From Diaminobutyricibacter sp049994905 (GTDB lineage: Bacteria > Actinomycetota > Actinomycetes > Actinomycetales > Microbacteriaceae): 64,000 bases of DNA. Below, in pieces: positions 8,553 through 17,223 of this stretch (position 1 is its first letter; the number at the start of each line of letters is the position of its first letter). The DNA lies in the NCBI RefSeq assembly GCF_049994905.1, contig NZ_CP188258.1, positions 2,728,001 to 2,792,000 of the forward strand. The letters are read 5' to 3'. Position numbers and translations under genes: made by a program. The notes beneath the pieces were generated by a model that saw only the letters and a list, made by a program, of their open reading frames with translations, was not told the DNA's origin and did not search any database.

Positions 8553-10262
8553 TCAGGGGCTCCGGCGACCGGCGAACACCGCGTAGAGGAGCGGCACGAC
8601 CGACGCGACCATCAGCACGGTGCCGAGCACCACGTCGTCGACTCGCACCACGGCGCCGGCGATGAGCAGAGCGCCGAAGACGACGGCCCCGATCAGACGC
8701 CGCGTCGTCCGCTCCAGCCGGGCGACCTGCTTCTCGAGGCGCGGGGTCGCCACCGCCACCGAGCCGTCCTGGACCCGGGTGACCAGCGCATCCAGCCGCT
8801 TCGGCAAGCGCAGCGCGATGCCGGCCACCTCGAGCGCCTGCTTCGCGACGTCCTGCACCACGTTGCCGCCTTCGTCCCGCAGCAGCTGTGCCGCATACGG
8901 TTCGACGGAGTCCCACAGATTGAATTCGGGGTCGAGCGTGCTGCAGACCCCGGAAGTGAGGGACATCGCACGGATCACGAGCAGGAAGTTCTCCGGCAGC
9001 TGGAACGGAAGCGAGCGCACAACATCGCCGAACTGCACGGCGAAGTCCCGGAACTCGCGCGGGTCCACCTGGCGCAGCTCGGAGAAGCCCATCCCGCCGA
9101 AGCGGGCGAAGAGCTGCGTCATCGCCTTTTCCAGCTCGGCCGTCTCTGCGGACGGAAGCAGCACGCCCACGTCGCGCATCGCATCCACGAGCCCTTTGCC
9201 GTCGCGCGATGCGGCGGCGATCAGCAGTTTGCGCAGGCCGCTCCGCGTAGTGGCCGTGACCTCCCCCATCATGCCGAAGTCGATGAACGTCAGCACCCAG
9301 GGGCGCCCACCGGCCCCCTCGGCGGCCGGCGTGACGAAGATGTTTCCGGGATGCGGATCGGCGTGGAAGAACCCGTTCGTGAACAGCTGGTCGAACATCA
9401 CCGCCGCAAAGACCGGGGCCACCTCCTTCGGCTCGATCCCTGCCGCCCGAAGCGCCTCCGCGTCGGTGACCTTGATCGCCGTCACGTCGCCGAGTGTGAG
9501 AACGCGCCGGGTCGTGCGCTCCCAGGCGACCTCGGGAACAGCCACCCGATCGTCGCCGGCGAAATCCGCTGCGAAACGCTCGCAGCTCGCGGCCTCGTGC
9601 AGGTAGTCGATCTCTTCGAGGCAGGTCTGCGAGAACTCCCCCAGCAGCGCGGGCATGTCGACGCGGTCGGACACGATCCGCACGCGGCTGAGCCACCCGC
9701 CCACCCTGCGCAGTGCAGCCAGGTCGACATCGACGATCATGTCGATGCCGGGCCGCTGCACCTTGACGATCACCCCGTCCATTCCGGTCTCGGCCGCGTC
9801 GAACGGCGCGAGCCGGGCCCGGTGCGCCTGCCCGAGGGACGCCGCAGCGACCGGCACCTCGTCGATCGTCGCGAACGCCCGCTCGAGCGGCAGTCCGAGC
9901 TCCGCCTCAGCCAGCTCCCGGATCGCGGGGAACGCCACCGGTGGCACTTCGTCCTGCAGCCCCTCGAGCTCTTTCGTGATCTCGGGCGGCAAGACGTCGA
10001 GTCGTGACGACATGAACTGGCCGACCTTGATCATCAGCCCGCCGAGATCCACTGCGAGGAGGTGGAAACGCTGGGCGAAGCGCTGCATGCGTTTCGACCG
10101 GCCCCGCTCAGCGACCTTCGCGAGACCGATCCGCGGGAGGAACAGCTCGAACCACCACATGATGGAGAGCTGCCGCCCGGCGAAGCGCACGATCCGGCGA
10201 TAGCGGGCGCGAGTAGCGCCCGCGTCGGGCGCCCCGCCCCGACCGGGACGAACCGATGTCAC
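8553..10262 (-). CDS. ABC1/AarF/UbiB family atypical kinase, membrane-anchored
   Basis: A 569-residue protein with the UbiB hallmarks: a KVGQF motif (KxGQ) after an N-terminal helical region, AAASLGQAHRARL (the alanine-rich loop), HADPHPGN as catalytic loop and FIDFGMMG as DFG motif. Two hydrophobic segments at the C-terminus (IGAVVFGALLIAGAVV and VLGTVLMVASVVPLLYAVF) anchor it to the membrane. Such proteins act as ATPase/kinase-like helpers of isoprenoid-lipid or quinone metabolism. GTG 10262 lies five bases after the stop of the PadR gene, so the two form an operon and PadR probably controls it. Confidence 0.85.
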   Translation of the reverse strand: MTSVRPGRGGAPDAGATRARYRRIVRFAGRQLSIMWWFELFLPRIGLAKVAERGRSKRMQRFAQRFHLLAVDLGGLMIKVGQFMSSRLDVLPPEITKELEGLQDEVPPVAFPAIRELAEAELGLPLERAFATIDEVPVAAASLGQAHRARLAPFDAAETGMDGVIVKVQRPGIDMIVDVDLAALRRVGGWLSRVRIVSDRVDMPALLGEFSQTCLEEIDYLHEAASCERFAADFAGDDRVAVPEVAWERTTRRVLTLGDVTAIKVTDAEALRAAGIEPKEVAPVFAAVMFDQLFTNGFFHADPHPGNIFVTPAAEGAGGRPWVLTFIDFGMMGEVTATTRSGLRKLLIAAASRDGKGLVDAMRDVGVLLPSAETAELEKAMTQLFARFGGMGFSELRQVDPREFRDFAVQFGDVVRSLPFQLPENFLLVIRAMSLTSGVCSTLDPEFNLWDSVEPYAAQLLRDEGGNVVQDVAKQALEVAGIALRLPKRLDALVTRVQDGSVAVATPRLEKQVARLERTTRRLIGAVVFGALLIAGAVVRVDDVVLGTVLMVASVVPLLYAVFAGRRSP

Positions 10263-10267
10263 CCGCG

Positions 10268-10810
10268 TCAGTCCTGCGCGAGGATCGCGTAGAGCCGGCG
10301 CCGCGCTTCGTCGAGCACCGCGGCGGCCTGCTGGACCTGCTCGGGAGTACCGGTCCGACGCACCTGGGCCGCCGCCTGCGCGAGTTCGATGCCCGCCTTC
10401 GGCAGCACGTTGAACGCTGGGCCGTCACTTGCCGTGGTCTCCCACGGCGCCGACGTTCCCGCCGCGGCGACCTCTTCGCGGCCCGCATCGGTCAGCGCGT
10501 AGGTCTTGCGACCGTTCGACTCCTCGGCACTGATGAGACCTTCATCGGCCAGCAGCTGCAGCGTCGGGTAGACCGACCCGGCGCTGGGCTTCCAGCCGCC
10601 GCCGCTGCGCTCGTCGATCTCACGGATGATCTGGTACCCGTGCATCGGCTTCTCGGCGAGAAGCGCGAGCACAGCCGCGCGAACGTCGCCTTTGCCCATG
10701 CGCGTGCCCACGCGTTTCTCGAACGCCGAGAATATCTGTTCCATCGTCTGCCACACGCCTTCGGCAGGAGAGCCGGCACCGAACCCGCCGGCGGGGAATG
10801 GACCACCCAT
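10268..10810 (-). CDS. PadR family transcriptional regulator
   Basis: A 180-residue regulator. The winged-helix domain (about 38-110) has the PadR signature VRAAVLALLAEKPMHGYQII and GSVYPTLQLLADEGLI, with the usual YAL-T-AGRE wing end. The Gly/Pro-rich N-terminal 20 residues and an Ala-rich C-terminal dimerisation helix follow family style. ATG 10810 has GGAGG six bases upstream. A dyad of AACGATA half-sites lies just upstream, so autoregulation together with the downstream UbiB-like gene is likely. PadR repressors commonly sense phenolics, drugs or envelope stress; the ligand here is unknown. Confidence 0.88.
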   Translation of the reverse strand: MGGPFPAGGFGAGSPAEGVWQTMEQIFSAFEKRVGTRMGKGDVRAAVLALLAEKPMHGYQIIREIDERSGGGWKPSAGSVYPTLQLLADEGLISAEESNGRKTYALTDAGREEVAAAGTSAPWETTASDGPAFNVLPKAGIELAQAAAQVRRTGTPEQVQQAAAVLDEARRRLYAILAQD

Positions 10811-10833
10811 GATGTCCTCCTCTGTAGATCATC

Positions 10834-10857
10834 AACGATACTCAACGATATATCGTT
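10834..10857. promoter_or_regulatory. Candidate PadR operator (three AACGATA half-sites)
   Basis: AACGATATATCGTT (10844-10857) is a perfect 14-base palindrome, and a further AACGATA in direct orientation lies ten bases upstream (10834-10840). The cluster is 24-47 bases before the PadR start, a normal repressor position; PadR operators are typically AT-rich dyads. Confidence 0.65.
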
Positions 10858-10938
10858 AAGATCACGATGGGAAGACCGTGGCGCCGCCCGGATGCCCCAC
10901 CCTGTGGGGAAATCAGCGCCGGTGTTACTGTCTGAGAA

Positions 10939-11331
10939 ATGACCTCTCGTATCGACGCAATCAACATCACCTGCCGCGATCACGAAGCGCTGGGTGCTTT
11001 CTGGCAGACGGTCCTCGGACTTCACGAAGATCCGGAATTCCCCAATGGTCCCGGGGATCCGGAGACGCTCTTCGTCACCGAACCGCTCCGCATACGATTC
11101 CTCTTCCAACCCACCGAACCGGGCGAAGACTTTCGGCCCCGCATCCATTTCGATGTCAACCCTGTCGACGTCACCCGCGATGAGGAAGTCGAGCGGTTGC
11201 TGGCCGCCGGCGCCGAACTGGTCGTCGACAGACGGCAACCGAACGGCTCCGGCTGGGTGACCCTGCGGGACGCCGACGGCTACGAACTGTGCGTACAGCG
11301 CAGTCAATCGGAGCGGGACGCCGCGTCATGA
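10939..11331 (+). CDS. VOC family protein (glyoxalase/dioxygenase fold)
   Basis: A 130-residue single VOC domain: the opening RIDAINITCRDHEALGAFW strand-helix and the closing WVTLRDADGYELCV strand are typical, with paired beta-alpha-beta-beta-beta halves. The usual first metal His is replaced (ITCRD), so a catalytic role is uncertain; many such proteins bind small molecules or confer resistance. It is divergent from padR. Its stop overlaps the next start as ATGA. Confidence 0.75.
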   Translation: MTSRIDAINITCRDHEALGAFWQTVLGLHEDPEFPNGPGDPETLFVTEPLRIRFLFQPTEPGEDFRPRIHFDVNPVDVTRDEEVERLLAAGAELVVDRRQPNGSGWVTLRDADGYELCVQRSQSERDAAS

Positions 11332-11858
11332 CGACTTCTGACCCGCTGCTGAAACTGCGCCTCCGCGAGATCTTCGACGCCCGCGACCGCGAGAACATGC
11401 AGCCGACGATCGAAGCGTTCCTCGCCGTGCTGAAAGAGCATCCGGGCGATGGCATCGTGCTGTACGACGTCGGCGGGTCTTATGACACCGCCGGCGAGGA
11501 GGAGACCGCCCTCGGCTACTACGAACGTGCGATGGATGCGGGACTCGAGGGCGACATCCTTCGACGCTGCCTGCTTCAGTACGGCAGCACCCTGCGCGCG
11601 CTCGGCCGGTACGACGAGTCGCTCGAGGCGCTCGACCGCGCGCTCGCGCTCTTCCCGGATTCGCCGTCGGTGCGGATGTGGCACGCGCTCTCCCTGCACG
11701 CCGCGGGCCGCAGCGACGCGGCCGTCGCCGAACTCATGGAGCTCGCGATCGACGAGGTACGCACACCCGACCTTCTGCGGTACGAGGCCGCCGTGCGCGG
11801 TAACGCGACCTACCTCCGCGACCTCGACAGGGAATCCGGGGCCGCTGGACCTGCGTAG
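11328..11858 (+). CDS. Tetratricopeptide repeat protein
   Basis: A 176-residue soluble protein built of helix pairs resembling TPR units: GIVLYDVGGSYDTAGEEETA, then the LLQYGSTLRALGRYDESLEA repeat (about 80-100), then PSVRMWHALSLHAAGRSDAA. It probably mediates protein contacts; relatives are annotated only as tetratrico-peptide proteins. The ATG overlaps the VOC stop (ATGA), so both are co-translated. No catalytic motif is seen. Confidence 0.75.
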   Translation: MTTSDPLLKLRLREIFDARDRENMQPTIEAFLAVLKEHPGDGIVLYDVGGSYDTAGEEETALGYYERAMDAGLEGDILRRCLLQYGSTLRALGRYDESLEALDRALALFPDSPSVRMWHALSLHAAGRSDAAVAELMELAIDEVRTPDLLRYEAAVRGNATYLRDLDRESGAAGPA

Positions 11859-11880
11859 CCGCGCGACCTACGCTGACTGA

Positions 11881-12288
11881 ATGGCGAACGGCGCGGTCAT
11901 GAAGGGCGTCGAGATCGCGCTCGAACCGGATGCGGGCGAGCCGCGACGGGTCATCTTCCGGTTCACCGGACCTCACGTCGCCTACGAGGTGAGTTCGTTC
12001 GTCAGTTTCCGTGGCGGCAACGCCGACCTGGGCAATCCGCGTCCCGAGGTCTCTCCCGGCGATCGGCCTGTCACCGTCGAGTTGCCGCGGACAGCAGCGG
12101 GCATCGACCACGTGGGTGTGATGTGGACCGAGCGGTCGGTGATCGGGCGCCGGTTCCGGGCGGCGCGCATCCGGCTGGGCGAGGCGTACCGTGCAGAAGA
12201 GTGGCGCATCATCCCGGTGATCGGAGTGTTCGCGCCGAACGCCGGACACTGGGTTGGGAGGAGGATAGTGGTGTTGAGCACCTCGTGA
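11881..12288 (+). CDS. Hypothetical protein
   Basis: A 135-residue protein, family not recognised. It looks beta-rich, with alternating hydrophobic strands (RRVIFRFTGPHVAYEVSSFV, RPVTVELPRTAAGIDHVGVMW). No signal peptide, membrane segment or catalytic motif is apparent. It lies 22 bases behind the TPR gene and 15 bases before the PrsW-type gene on the same strand, so it probably belongs to one transcription unit. Confidence 0.6.
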   Translation: MANGAVMKGVEIALEPDAGEPRRVIFRFTGPHVAYEVSSFVSFRGGNADLGNPRPEVSPGDRPVTVELPRTAAGIDHVGVMWTERSVIGRRFRAARIRLGEAYRAEEWRIIPVIGVFAPNAGHWVGRRIVVLSTS

Positions 12289-12303
12289 CCGGAGGGGATG
12301 CAG

Positions 12304-13170
12304 ATGACAATCGACACTACGACTTACGCCCCCGCGGAGCATCCGCACCATCACCATGGCTGGTGGTGGAAAACGCTGATTGCCGGCCTCGCTCTGTGGA
12401 TCGTGACGATCGTCGTCACCGTGACCACACAGAACAGCAACCTCGTACCGACACTGATTCTGCTCGGCAGCTTCCTCGTGCCCTTCTGCGTCGTGCTCTT
12501 CGTCATCGAACGGGTGACCGGGTCCGTCAGCACACTGCAGCTGATCCTGGCATTCTTCGTCGGCGGTATCCTCGGCGTGCTCGGCGCATCCCTTCTCGAA
12601 GCCCGCCTTCCGCAGACGTTCGCCGTCTACGGCCTCGTCGGCCTGATCGAGGAGTTCGTGAAAGGCGTGCTGCTCGTGATCGTCGGCTGGCGGGTCGTTC
12701 CCAAGACGGCGAAGCAGGGCGCCCTTCTCGGCGCCACGATCGGGGCCGGTTTCGCGGCGTTCGAATCGGCGGGTTACGCCTTCAACGCCGCGATCACTGC
12801 ACAAGGGATCGACCTCACGTCGCTTCTGGAGACGGAGGTGGTGCGGGCGATCCTCGCGCCGGTCGGCCACGTGCTCTGGACGGCCATCCTCGGAGCGGTG
12901 ATTTTCGGATGCGCGCACGGGCACGAGCGCTTCCGCTGGTCGTGGTGGATCCTTTTGGCGTACGCAGGTGGATCGTTCCTGCACGCGCTGTGGGACTCCG
13001 CCTCCGAGCTCGCGGCGTTCCTCGCCATCCTCGGGGGTGGGAATCCTATGGAGTACCTGGTGCTCTACATCATCGGCCTCGCGCTGACCTCCGCCGCGGG
13101 CATCGTCACTCTGTGGCTCGTGCTGCGCCATTTCCGGCGCACCGAAGCGCGGGTGCCTGCCCCGTTGTGA
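12304..13170 (+). CDS. PrsW-type intramembrane metalloprotease
   Basis: A 288-residue integral membrane protein with about eight hydrophobic segments and the PrsW motifs in order: LIEEFVKG (the EExxK motif), FAAFESAGYAF, PVGHVLWTAI and the terminal HALWD. These supply the Glu and His zinc ligands. PrsW proteases cleave anti-sigma factors or other membrane substrates; the target is unknown. A His-rich N-terminus (HPHHHHGWWW) is odd and could bind metal. ATG 12304 is preferred over 12298 because GGAGG is only two bases from the latter. Confidence 0.85.
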   Translation: MTIDTTTYAPAEHPHHHHGWWWKTLIAGLALWIVTIVVTVTTQNSNLVPTLILLGSFLVPFCVVLFVIERVTGSVSTLQLILAFFVGGILGVLGASLLEARLPQTFAVYGLVGLIEEFVKGVLLVIVGWRVVPKTAKQGALLGATIGAGFAAFESAGYAFNAAITAQGIDLTSLLETEVVRAILAPVGHVLWTAILGAVIFGCAHGHERFRWSWWILLAYAGGSFLHALWDSASELAAFLAILGGGNPMEYLVLYIIGLALTSAAGIVTLWLVLRHFRRTEARVPAPL

Positions 13171-13184
13171 GTTGCACTTCCTGA

Positions 13185-16010
13185 TCAGCGGGCCCGGCCG
13201 GTGGCGGCCGCAACCCGCCCCAGGCCGGGACCTGTCGGCGCCACCGCAGTCCCGCGCAGACCCCTCCGCGAGGTGACCCCGAGTTTGGTGAACACCTTGC
13301 CGAGATGCCACTCGACGGTGCGGGGGCTGAGGAAGAGCTGGGCTCCGATCTCCGGGTTGCTCCTGCCGTCTGCGGCGAGGCGGGCGATGAGCGTCTCCTG
13401 CGCCGTCAGCTCGTTCGCCGTCTCGACCGAACGGGCGCGCACGGTCTCTCCGGTCGCCGCCAGCTCATGCCGGGTGCGTTCCGCGAAGCCCTCCATACCC
13501 GCCTCCCGGAAGAACTCGTGCGCCAGGCGCAGCTGTTCGCGCGCATCCATTCGCCGCCCGCCCCGGCGCAGCCATTCGCCGTAGAGCAGGTTCGTGCGGG
13601 CCAGCGCCATCCGGATGCGCGTGCGACCGAGTCGTTCGATCGACTCCTGGTACAGGGCCTCGGCGACGTCGCCTGCGCTGAGCAGGGCGCGGGACCGCGC
13701 GAGCACGCCCAGCGCCCAGTCCGTGTCACTGGCCGCGGCGATCTCGACCAGGCGGTCGAGCGCGGCACCCCCGCGCTCTGGCCGGTCGCTGCGGACCGCC
13801 GCCTCGATCAATTCCGGATAGACCCAGGTCGACAAGCCCAGTTCGAACGGATGCTCCGCCGCACGCTCCGCCTCGGCCAGGGCTTCGTCGTAACGACCGA
13901 AGCTGTTCAGAAAGACTGCGCTCGTCAGTTCCGTCCCCATGAGAAAGAGGCCTTCCCCACGTGCAGCGACGTCGGTGCGGCTGGCATCGATGAGAGCACG
14001 AGCCTCAGCCTCGCTGCCACCCCAGGCTGCGCGCAGAAATGCGATGTGCGGACTCAGGCCGGTGCCCGTGGCGGCGGCCACCGCATCCGCCTCGGCAGAA
14101 AGCGCGAGCGCGGCCGGCACATCTCCCATGAAGAGTTCAGCGCTGAATCGCTCAGTGAGGGCGATGGGGAGCATTGCGAGCGCGCCGGTCCGCCGGGCGA
14201 GCCGCACATGCCGGTCGGTGAGATCGAGCCAGCTCTCGTCGTCGCCCATCGCCCGCGCTGCCCGCGAGGCCGGCCAGAGCCACCGCAGGGCGTCATTGTC
14301 GCTGAGCCGGTCGCTCCTCAGAGCGTCGAGTGCGCTGCGAAGCTTCGGGATCCCGGCGGCGTATCCGCTCGTGACGAGCAATGCGAGTCCGTCGAGCAGC
14401 AGTTCGCAAGCTGACGGAACGCTCCCTTCCGCGTCGCCCCAGCGTGCGTCGATGATTGCGCGGGCCACGTCGTCGAGCGCGGCACCGCCGTCGGCCAGTC
14501 GCCCGGCGAAGAGCGCCGCCGTGAAGGCATCGAGATATGTCTCGCGTGCTACCGCGGCGTCGAGCGACTCGAACCTCTTCGCCGCGAGAAGCAGTTGCGA
14601 TGGGGCCTCCCTCCCCCGCGTGGACGCGAACGAGAGCTGCGCTCCGAGCAATTGGGCTCGCGCGCCATCGAGTTCGCTGAGCGGGCCGGCCGCAGCGATA
14701 GCGAGGATGGCGTGCGCGTCGTCCGTGTTTCCGGCCTGCAGTCGCGCGTTCGCTGCGGCGAGCGCCCGGCGAGCGCGCTGACCGGGATCAGGGGTCAGTT
14801 CCATGGACCGCGACAGGAACGCAGCGGCCGCAGACCAGCCGCCCCGAGCCTGCGCGCGCTCGGCGGAAGCCTCCAGCCCGGCCGCGATGCCTTCATCCAG
14901 ACCGACCGCAGCCTCCGCGCGATGCCAGGCAAGGTAGTCGGAATCAGTGTCGCCGGTCATCGCTTCGGCGAGCGCCTGGTGCGCCATCCGGCGATCGCGT
15001 TCTGAAGCTGCGCGGTAGACAGCCGACCGCATCAGAGGATGGCGAAACCGAACCTGCGCGGCGAGTTCGAGCAGGCCGGCCTCCTGCGCGGGCGCCACTG
15101 CGTCGGCCGGAATGCCGAGCCACGCGGCCGCCCGCCACAGAACGGTCACGTCGCCCGATGGGTCGGCGGCTGCGACCAGCATCAGCTGGCGTGTCGCTTC
15201 AGGGAGCTGGTCCAGTCGCCGGGCGAAGGCACGTTCGATCCTGCCGGTGAGCGCGGCGTGATCGGATGAGCCGATGCCGTAGGCGAGCTCGGCCGCATCC
15301 AGGTCGCGCGGAAGCTCGAGGAGGGCGAGCGGATTTCCGCGCGCCTCCGCGATGATGCGGCTGCGCACCCGCTCATCGATGGGCCCCGCGATCACCGAGT
15401 CGAACAGACCGACCGCGTCAGCGTCCGTGAGACCGCGCACGATCAGTGTCGGCAGACCTTCGAAGGCATCGCGCTCGTCGTCGCCGTCGACCGCATCCCG
15501 CACGCCGAAGACCATCCCGATGCGTTCCGCCACGAGGCGCCTGGCGACGAAGGTCAGGGTCTGCGCCGACGCGGTATCGATCCACTGGGCATCGTCGAGC
15601 ACGCAGAGAAGCGGTGTCGTCTCCGCGACCTCGGCGAAGAGCCCCAGCACGGCGAGGCCGACCAGGAAACGGTCCGGGCGCTCGCCGCTCCGCGAGCCGA
15701 ACGCCGTTCCCAGCGCCTCCTGCTGCGGCTCCGGCAGGTGGGCGACGCGGTCCAGGAACGGTGTGCAGAGTTGGTGGAGCAACGCATAGGCGAGCTCGAC
15801 CTCCGCCTCCACGCCCGTCGCTTGTGCGAGAAGAAACCCGTCGGCATGTTGTTCGAGGTAACCGAGCAGCGCGGTCTTGCCGACGCCCGCCTCGCCCCGA
15901 AGCGCCAGCACCTTCGCGTGGCCCGAGCCCGCGCCCGCCAGAAGCTGGTCCAGCTCCTCGCACTCATCGCGTCTGCCTCGCAGCGCACGGATCTCTTCCT
16001 GGCTCGTCAT
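13185..16010 (-). CDS. LuxR family transcriptional regulator with AAA ATPase domain (LAL type)
   Basis: A 941-residue regulator of the large ATP-binding LuxR class. The N-terminal ATPase has a Walker A LRGEAGVGKTALL (about 36-48) and a Walker B-like LCVLDDAQWID (about 135-145). A long helical, TPR-like middle part senses ligands or partners. The C-terminal LuxR helix-turn-helix contains LTAQETLIARLAADGRSNPEI and LSPRTVEWHLGKVFTKLGV. Such proteins activate secondary metabolism or carbohydrate genes. It is divergent from an epoxide-hydrolase-like gene, its most likely target. ATG 16010; the frame is open much further upstream but without domain or ribosome-site support. Confidence 0.85.
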   Translation of the reverse strand: MTSQEEIRALRGRRDECEELDQLLAGAGSGHAKVLALRGEAGVGKTALLGYLEQHADGFLLAQATGVEAEVELAYALLHQLCTPFLDRVAHLPEPQQEALGTAFGSRSGERPDRFLVGLAVLGLFAEVAETTPLLCVLDDAQWIDTASAQTLTFVARRLVAERIGMVFGVRDAVDGDDERDAFEGLPTLIVRGLTDADAVGLFDSVIAGPIDERVRSRIIAEARGNPLALLELPRDLDAAELAYGIGSSDHAALTGRIERAFARRLDQLPEATRQLMLVAAADPSGDVTVLWRAAAWLGIPADAVAPAQEAGLLELAAQVRFRHPLMRSAVYRAASERDRRMAHQALAEAMTGDTDSDYLAWHRAEAAVGLDEGIAAGLEASAERAQARGGWSAAAAFLSRSMELTPDPGQRARRALAAANARLQAGNTDDAHAILAIAAAGPLSELDGARAQLLGAQLSFASTRGREAPSQLLLAAKRFESLDAAVARETYLDAFTAALFAGRLADGGAALDDVARAIIDARWGDAEGSVPSACELLLDGLALLVTSGYAAGIPKLRSALDALRSDRLSDNDALRWLWPASRAARAMGDDESWLDLTDRHVRLARRTGALAMLPIALTERFSAELFMGDVPAALALSAEADAVAAATGTGLSPHIAFLRAAWGGSEAEARALIDASRTDVAARGEGLFLMGTELTSAVFLNSFGRYDEALAEAERAAEHPFELGLSTWVYPELIEAAVRSDRPERGGAALDRLVEIAAASDTDWALGVLARSRALLSAGDVAEALYQESIERLGRTRIRMALARTNLLYGEWLRRGGRRMDAREQLRLAHEFFREAGMEGFAERTRHELAATGETVRARSVETANELTAQETLIARLAADGRSNPEIGAQLFLSPRTVEWHLGKVFTKLGVTSRRGLRGTAVAPTGPGLGRVAAATGRAR

Positions 16011-16066
16011 GGGCAATCCACCAGCTCCGACACTAGGGATCGCCGACACCTCTGGCAAGGGTCCCG

Positions 16067-16095
16067 CCCGGGTGCAGACCCGGGTATTACCCGGG
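16067..16095. promoter_or_regulatory. Candidate regulator-binding array (three CCCGGG sites)
   Basis: Three CCCGGG hexamers start at 16067, 16079 and 16090, spaced 12 and 11 bases, about one helical turn. The last two form a perfect 17-base dyad, CCCGGGTATTACCCGGG (16079-16095). The array lies between the divergent LuxR-ATPase gene and the hydrolase gene. Confidence 0.5.
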
Positions 16096-16160
16096 CGCGA
16101 TGGGCCTTCGTCGGGACGAGCATTGCTGGCATCAACAAGATCTCTTGAAAGGGGATTGAA

Positions 16161-17069
16161 ATGAACACCGCAACTGGCACCCTCACCACCGCCTCGATCG
16201 ACTCGGGCACCGGCCTGCGCGAGGGATACGCCAAGGTCAGCGACACCGTGACCTTGCACTACGTCGAAGCCGGCGAAGGACCGCTCGTCGTCCTGCTGCA
16301 CGGGTTCCCGGCCTTCTGGTACACGTGGCGCGAACAGATCGCACCGCTCGCGAACGCGGGCTTCCGGGTCATCGCGCCCGACCTGCGCGGCTACAACCTC
16401 TCGTCGAAGCCCGGTGAGTACACCGACTACACCGCCGACAAGCCGGCCGCCGACATCCGCGCCTTCATCGGCGCGCTCGGAAGCCAGAAGGCAACCGTGA
16501 TCGGACACGACTGGGGCGGATCGGTCGCCTGGACGCTGGCGATGAACAGCCCGGAGGTGGTCGACCGCCTCGTCATCCTGAACGCGGCGCACCCGCGCAA
16601 GCTGAACGAAGGACTCAAACACCCGAGTCAGTTGCGGAGGAGCTGGTACTTCTTTTACTTCCAGCTCAAGGGATCGCCCGAGCGCCACGCGGCACGCGAC
16701 AACTGGAAGTTCTTCAAGGAATTCCTGGACGCCAAGCCGGCCTACACGGACCAGCAGCTGGATCGGTACACCGAAGCGTGGTCACAGCCCGGTGCGGTCA
16801 AAGGGATGATCGACTACTACCGTGCGGCCGTTCGGCTGGGGTCGAAGCAGAAGGTCCTGCCGATCACGGCGCCCACCCTGGTCATCTGGGGTCAGGATGA
16901 CCGCTACCTCGGTGCCGACCTAGCCGAGCCGCACCAGGAGGACGTGCCCAACCTGGTGGCAGTCGAGCGTCTGGAGAACGCGTCCCACTGGGTGCACCAC
17001 GACAAGGCTGCGCGCGTGAACGAACTGCTCGTCGACTTCCTCGCGCCCGCGCGGGACGATCGTCGGTAG
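16161..17069 (+). CDS. Alpha/beta hydrolase, epoxide hydrolase-like
   Basis: A 302-residue alpha/beta hydrolase. LLHGFPAFWYTWREQ gives the HGFP oxyanion loop; the nucleophile elbow GHDWGG carries an Asp, which places it with epoxide hydrolases and haloacid/haloalkane dehalogenases rather than serine esterases. Pairing acid Asp lies in IWGQDDRYLG and the catalytic His in NASHWVHHD. Substrate unknown. ATG 16161 has AAAGGGGA eight bases upstream. It is transcribed away from the LuxR-ATPase gene and ends before a strong terminator. Confidence 0.85.
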   Translation: MNTATGTLTTASIDSGTGLREGYAKVSDTVTLHYVEAGEGPLVVLLHGFPAFWYTWREQIAPLANAGFRVIAPDLRGYNLSSKPGEYTDYTADKPAADIRAFIGALGSQKATVIGHDWGGSVAWTLAMNSPEVVDRLVILNAAHPRKLNEGLKHPSQLRRSWYFFYFQLKGSPERHAARDNWKFFKEFLDAKPAYTDQQLDRYTEAWSQPGAVKGMIDYYRAAVRLGSKQKVLPITAPTLVIWGQDDRYLGADLAEPHQEDVPNLVAVERLENASHWVHHDKAARVNELLVDFLAPARDDRR

Positions 17070-17085
17070 CCGGCAACAACCACAA

Positions 17086-17127
17086 GCGAAGAGGGTCCGC
17101 CCATCTGGGAGGACCCTCTTCGCTTTG
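17086..17127 (+). terminator. Intrinsic terminator after the hydrolase gene
   Basis: Perfect 13-base arms GCGAAGAGGGTCC and GGACCCTCTTCGC (17086-17098, 17111-17123) with a 12-base loop, followed by a short T run (TTTG). Confidence 0.8.
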
Positions 17128-17223
17128 TGGGAGCCGTTTACGGAACTCATCCGTGCGGTGTCACAGGCTGCAGATAACGTCGAGACCGATATGACACCAG
17201 ACCGACGTGCGCGCAGAAGCGCG

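Noticed and set aside
11734..13311. Long minus-strand frame opposite the TPR/PrsW genes
   Set aside because: Charged low-complexity translation with no domain; PrsW motifs on the other strand are decisive.
16011..16688. N-terminal extension of the LuxR-ATPase gene by about 226 codons
   Set aside because: It would overlap the hydrolase gene and lacks domain or ribosome-site support; the protein starts normally at 16010.
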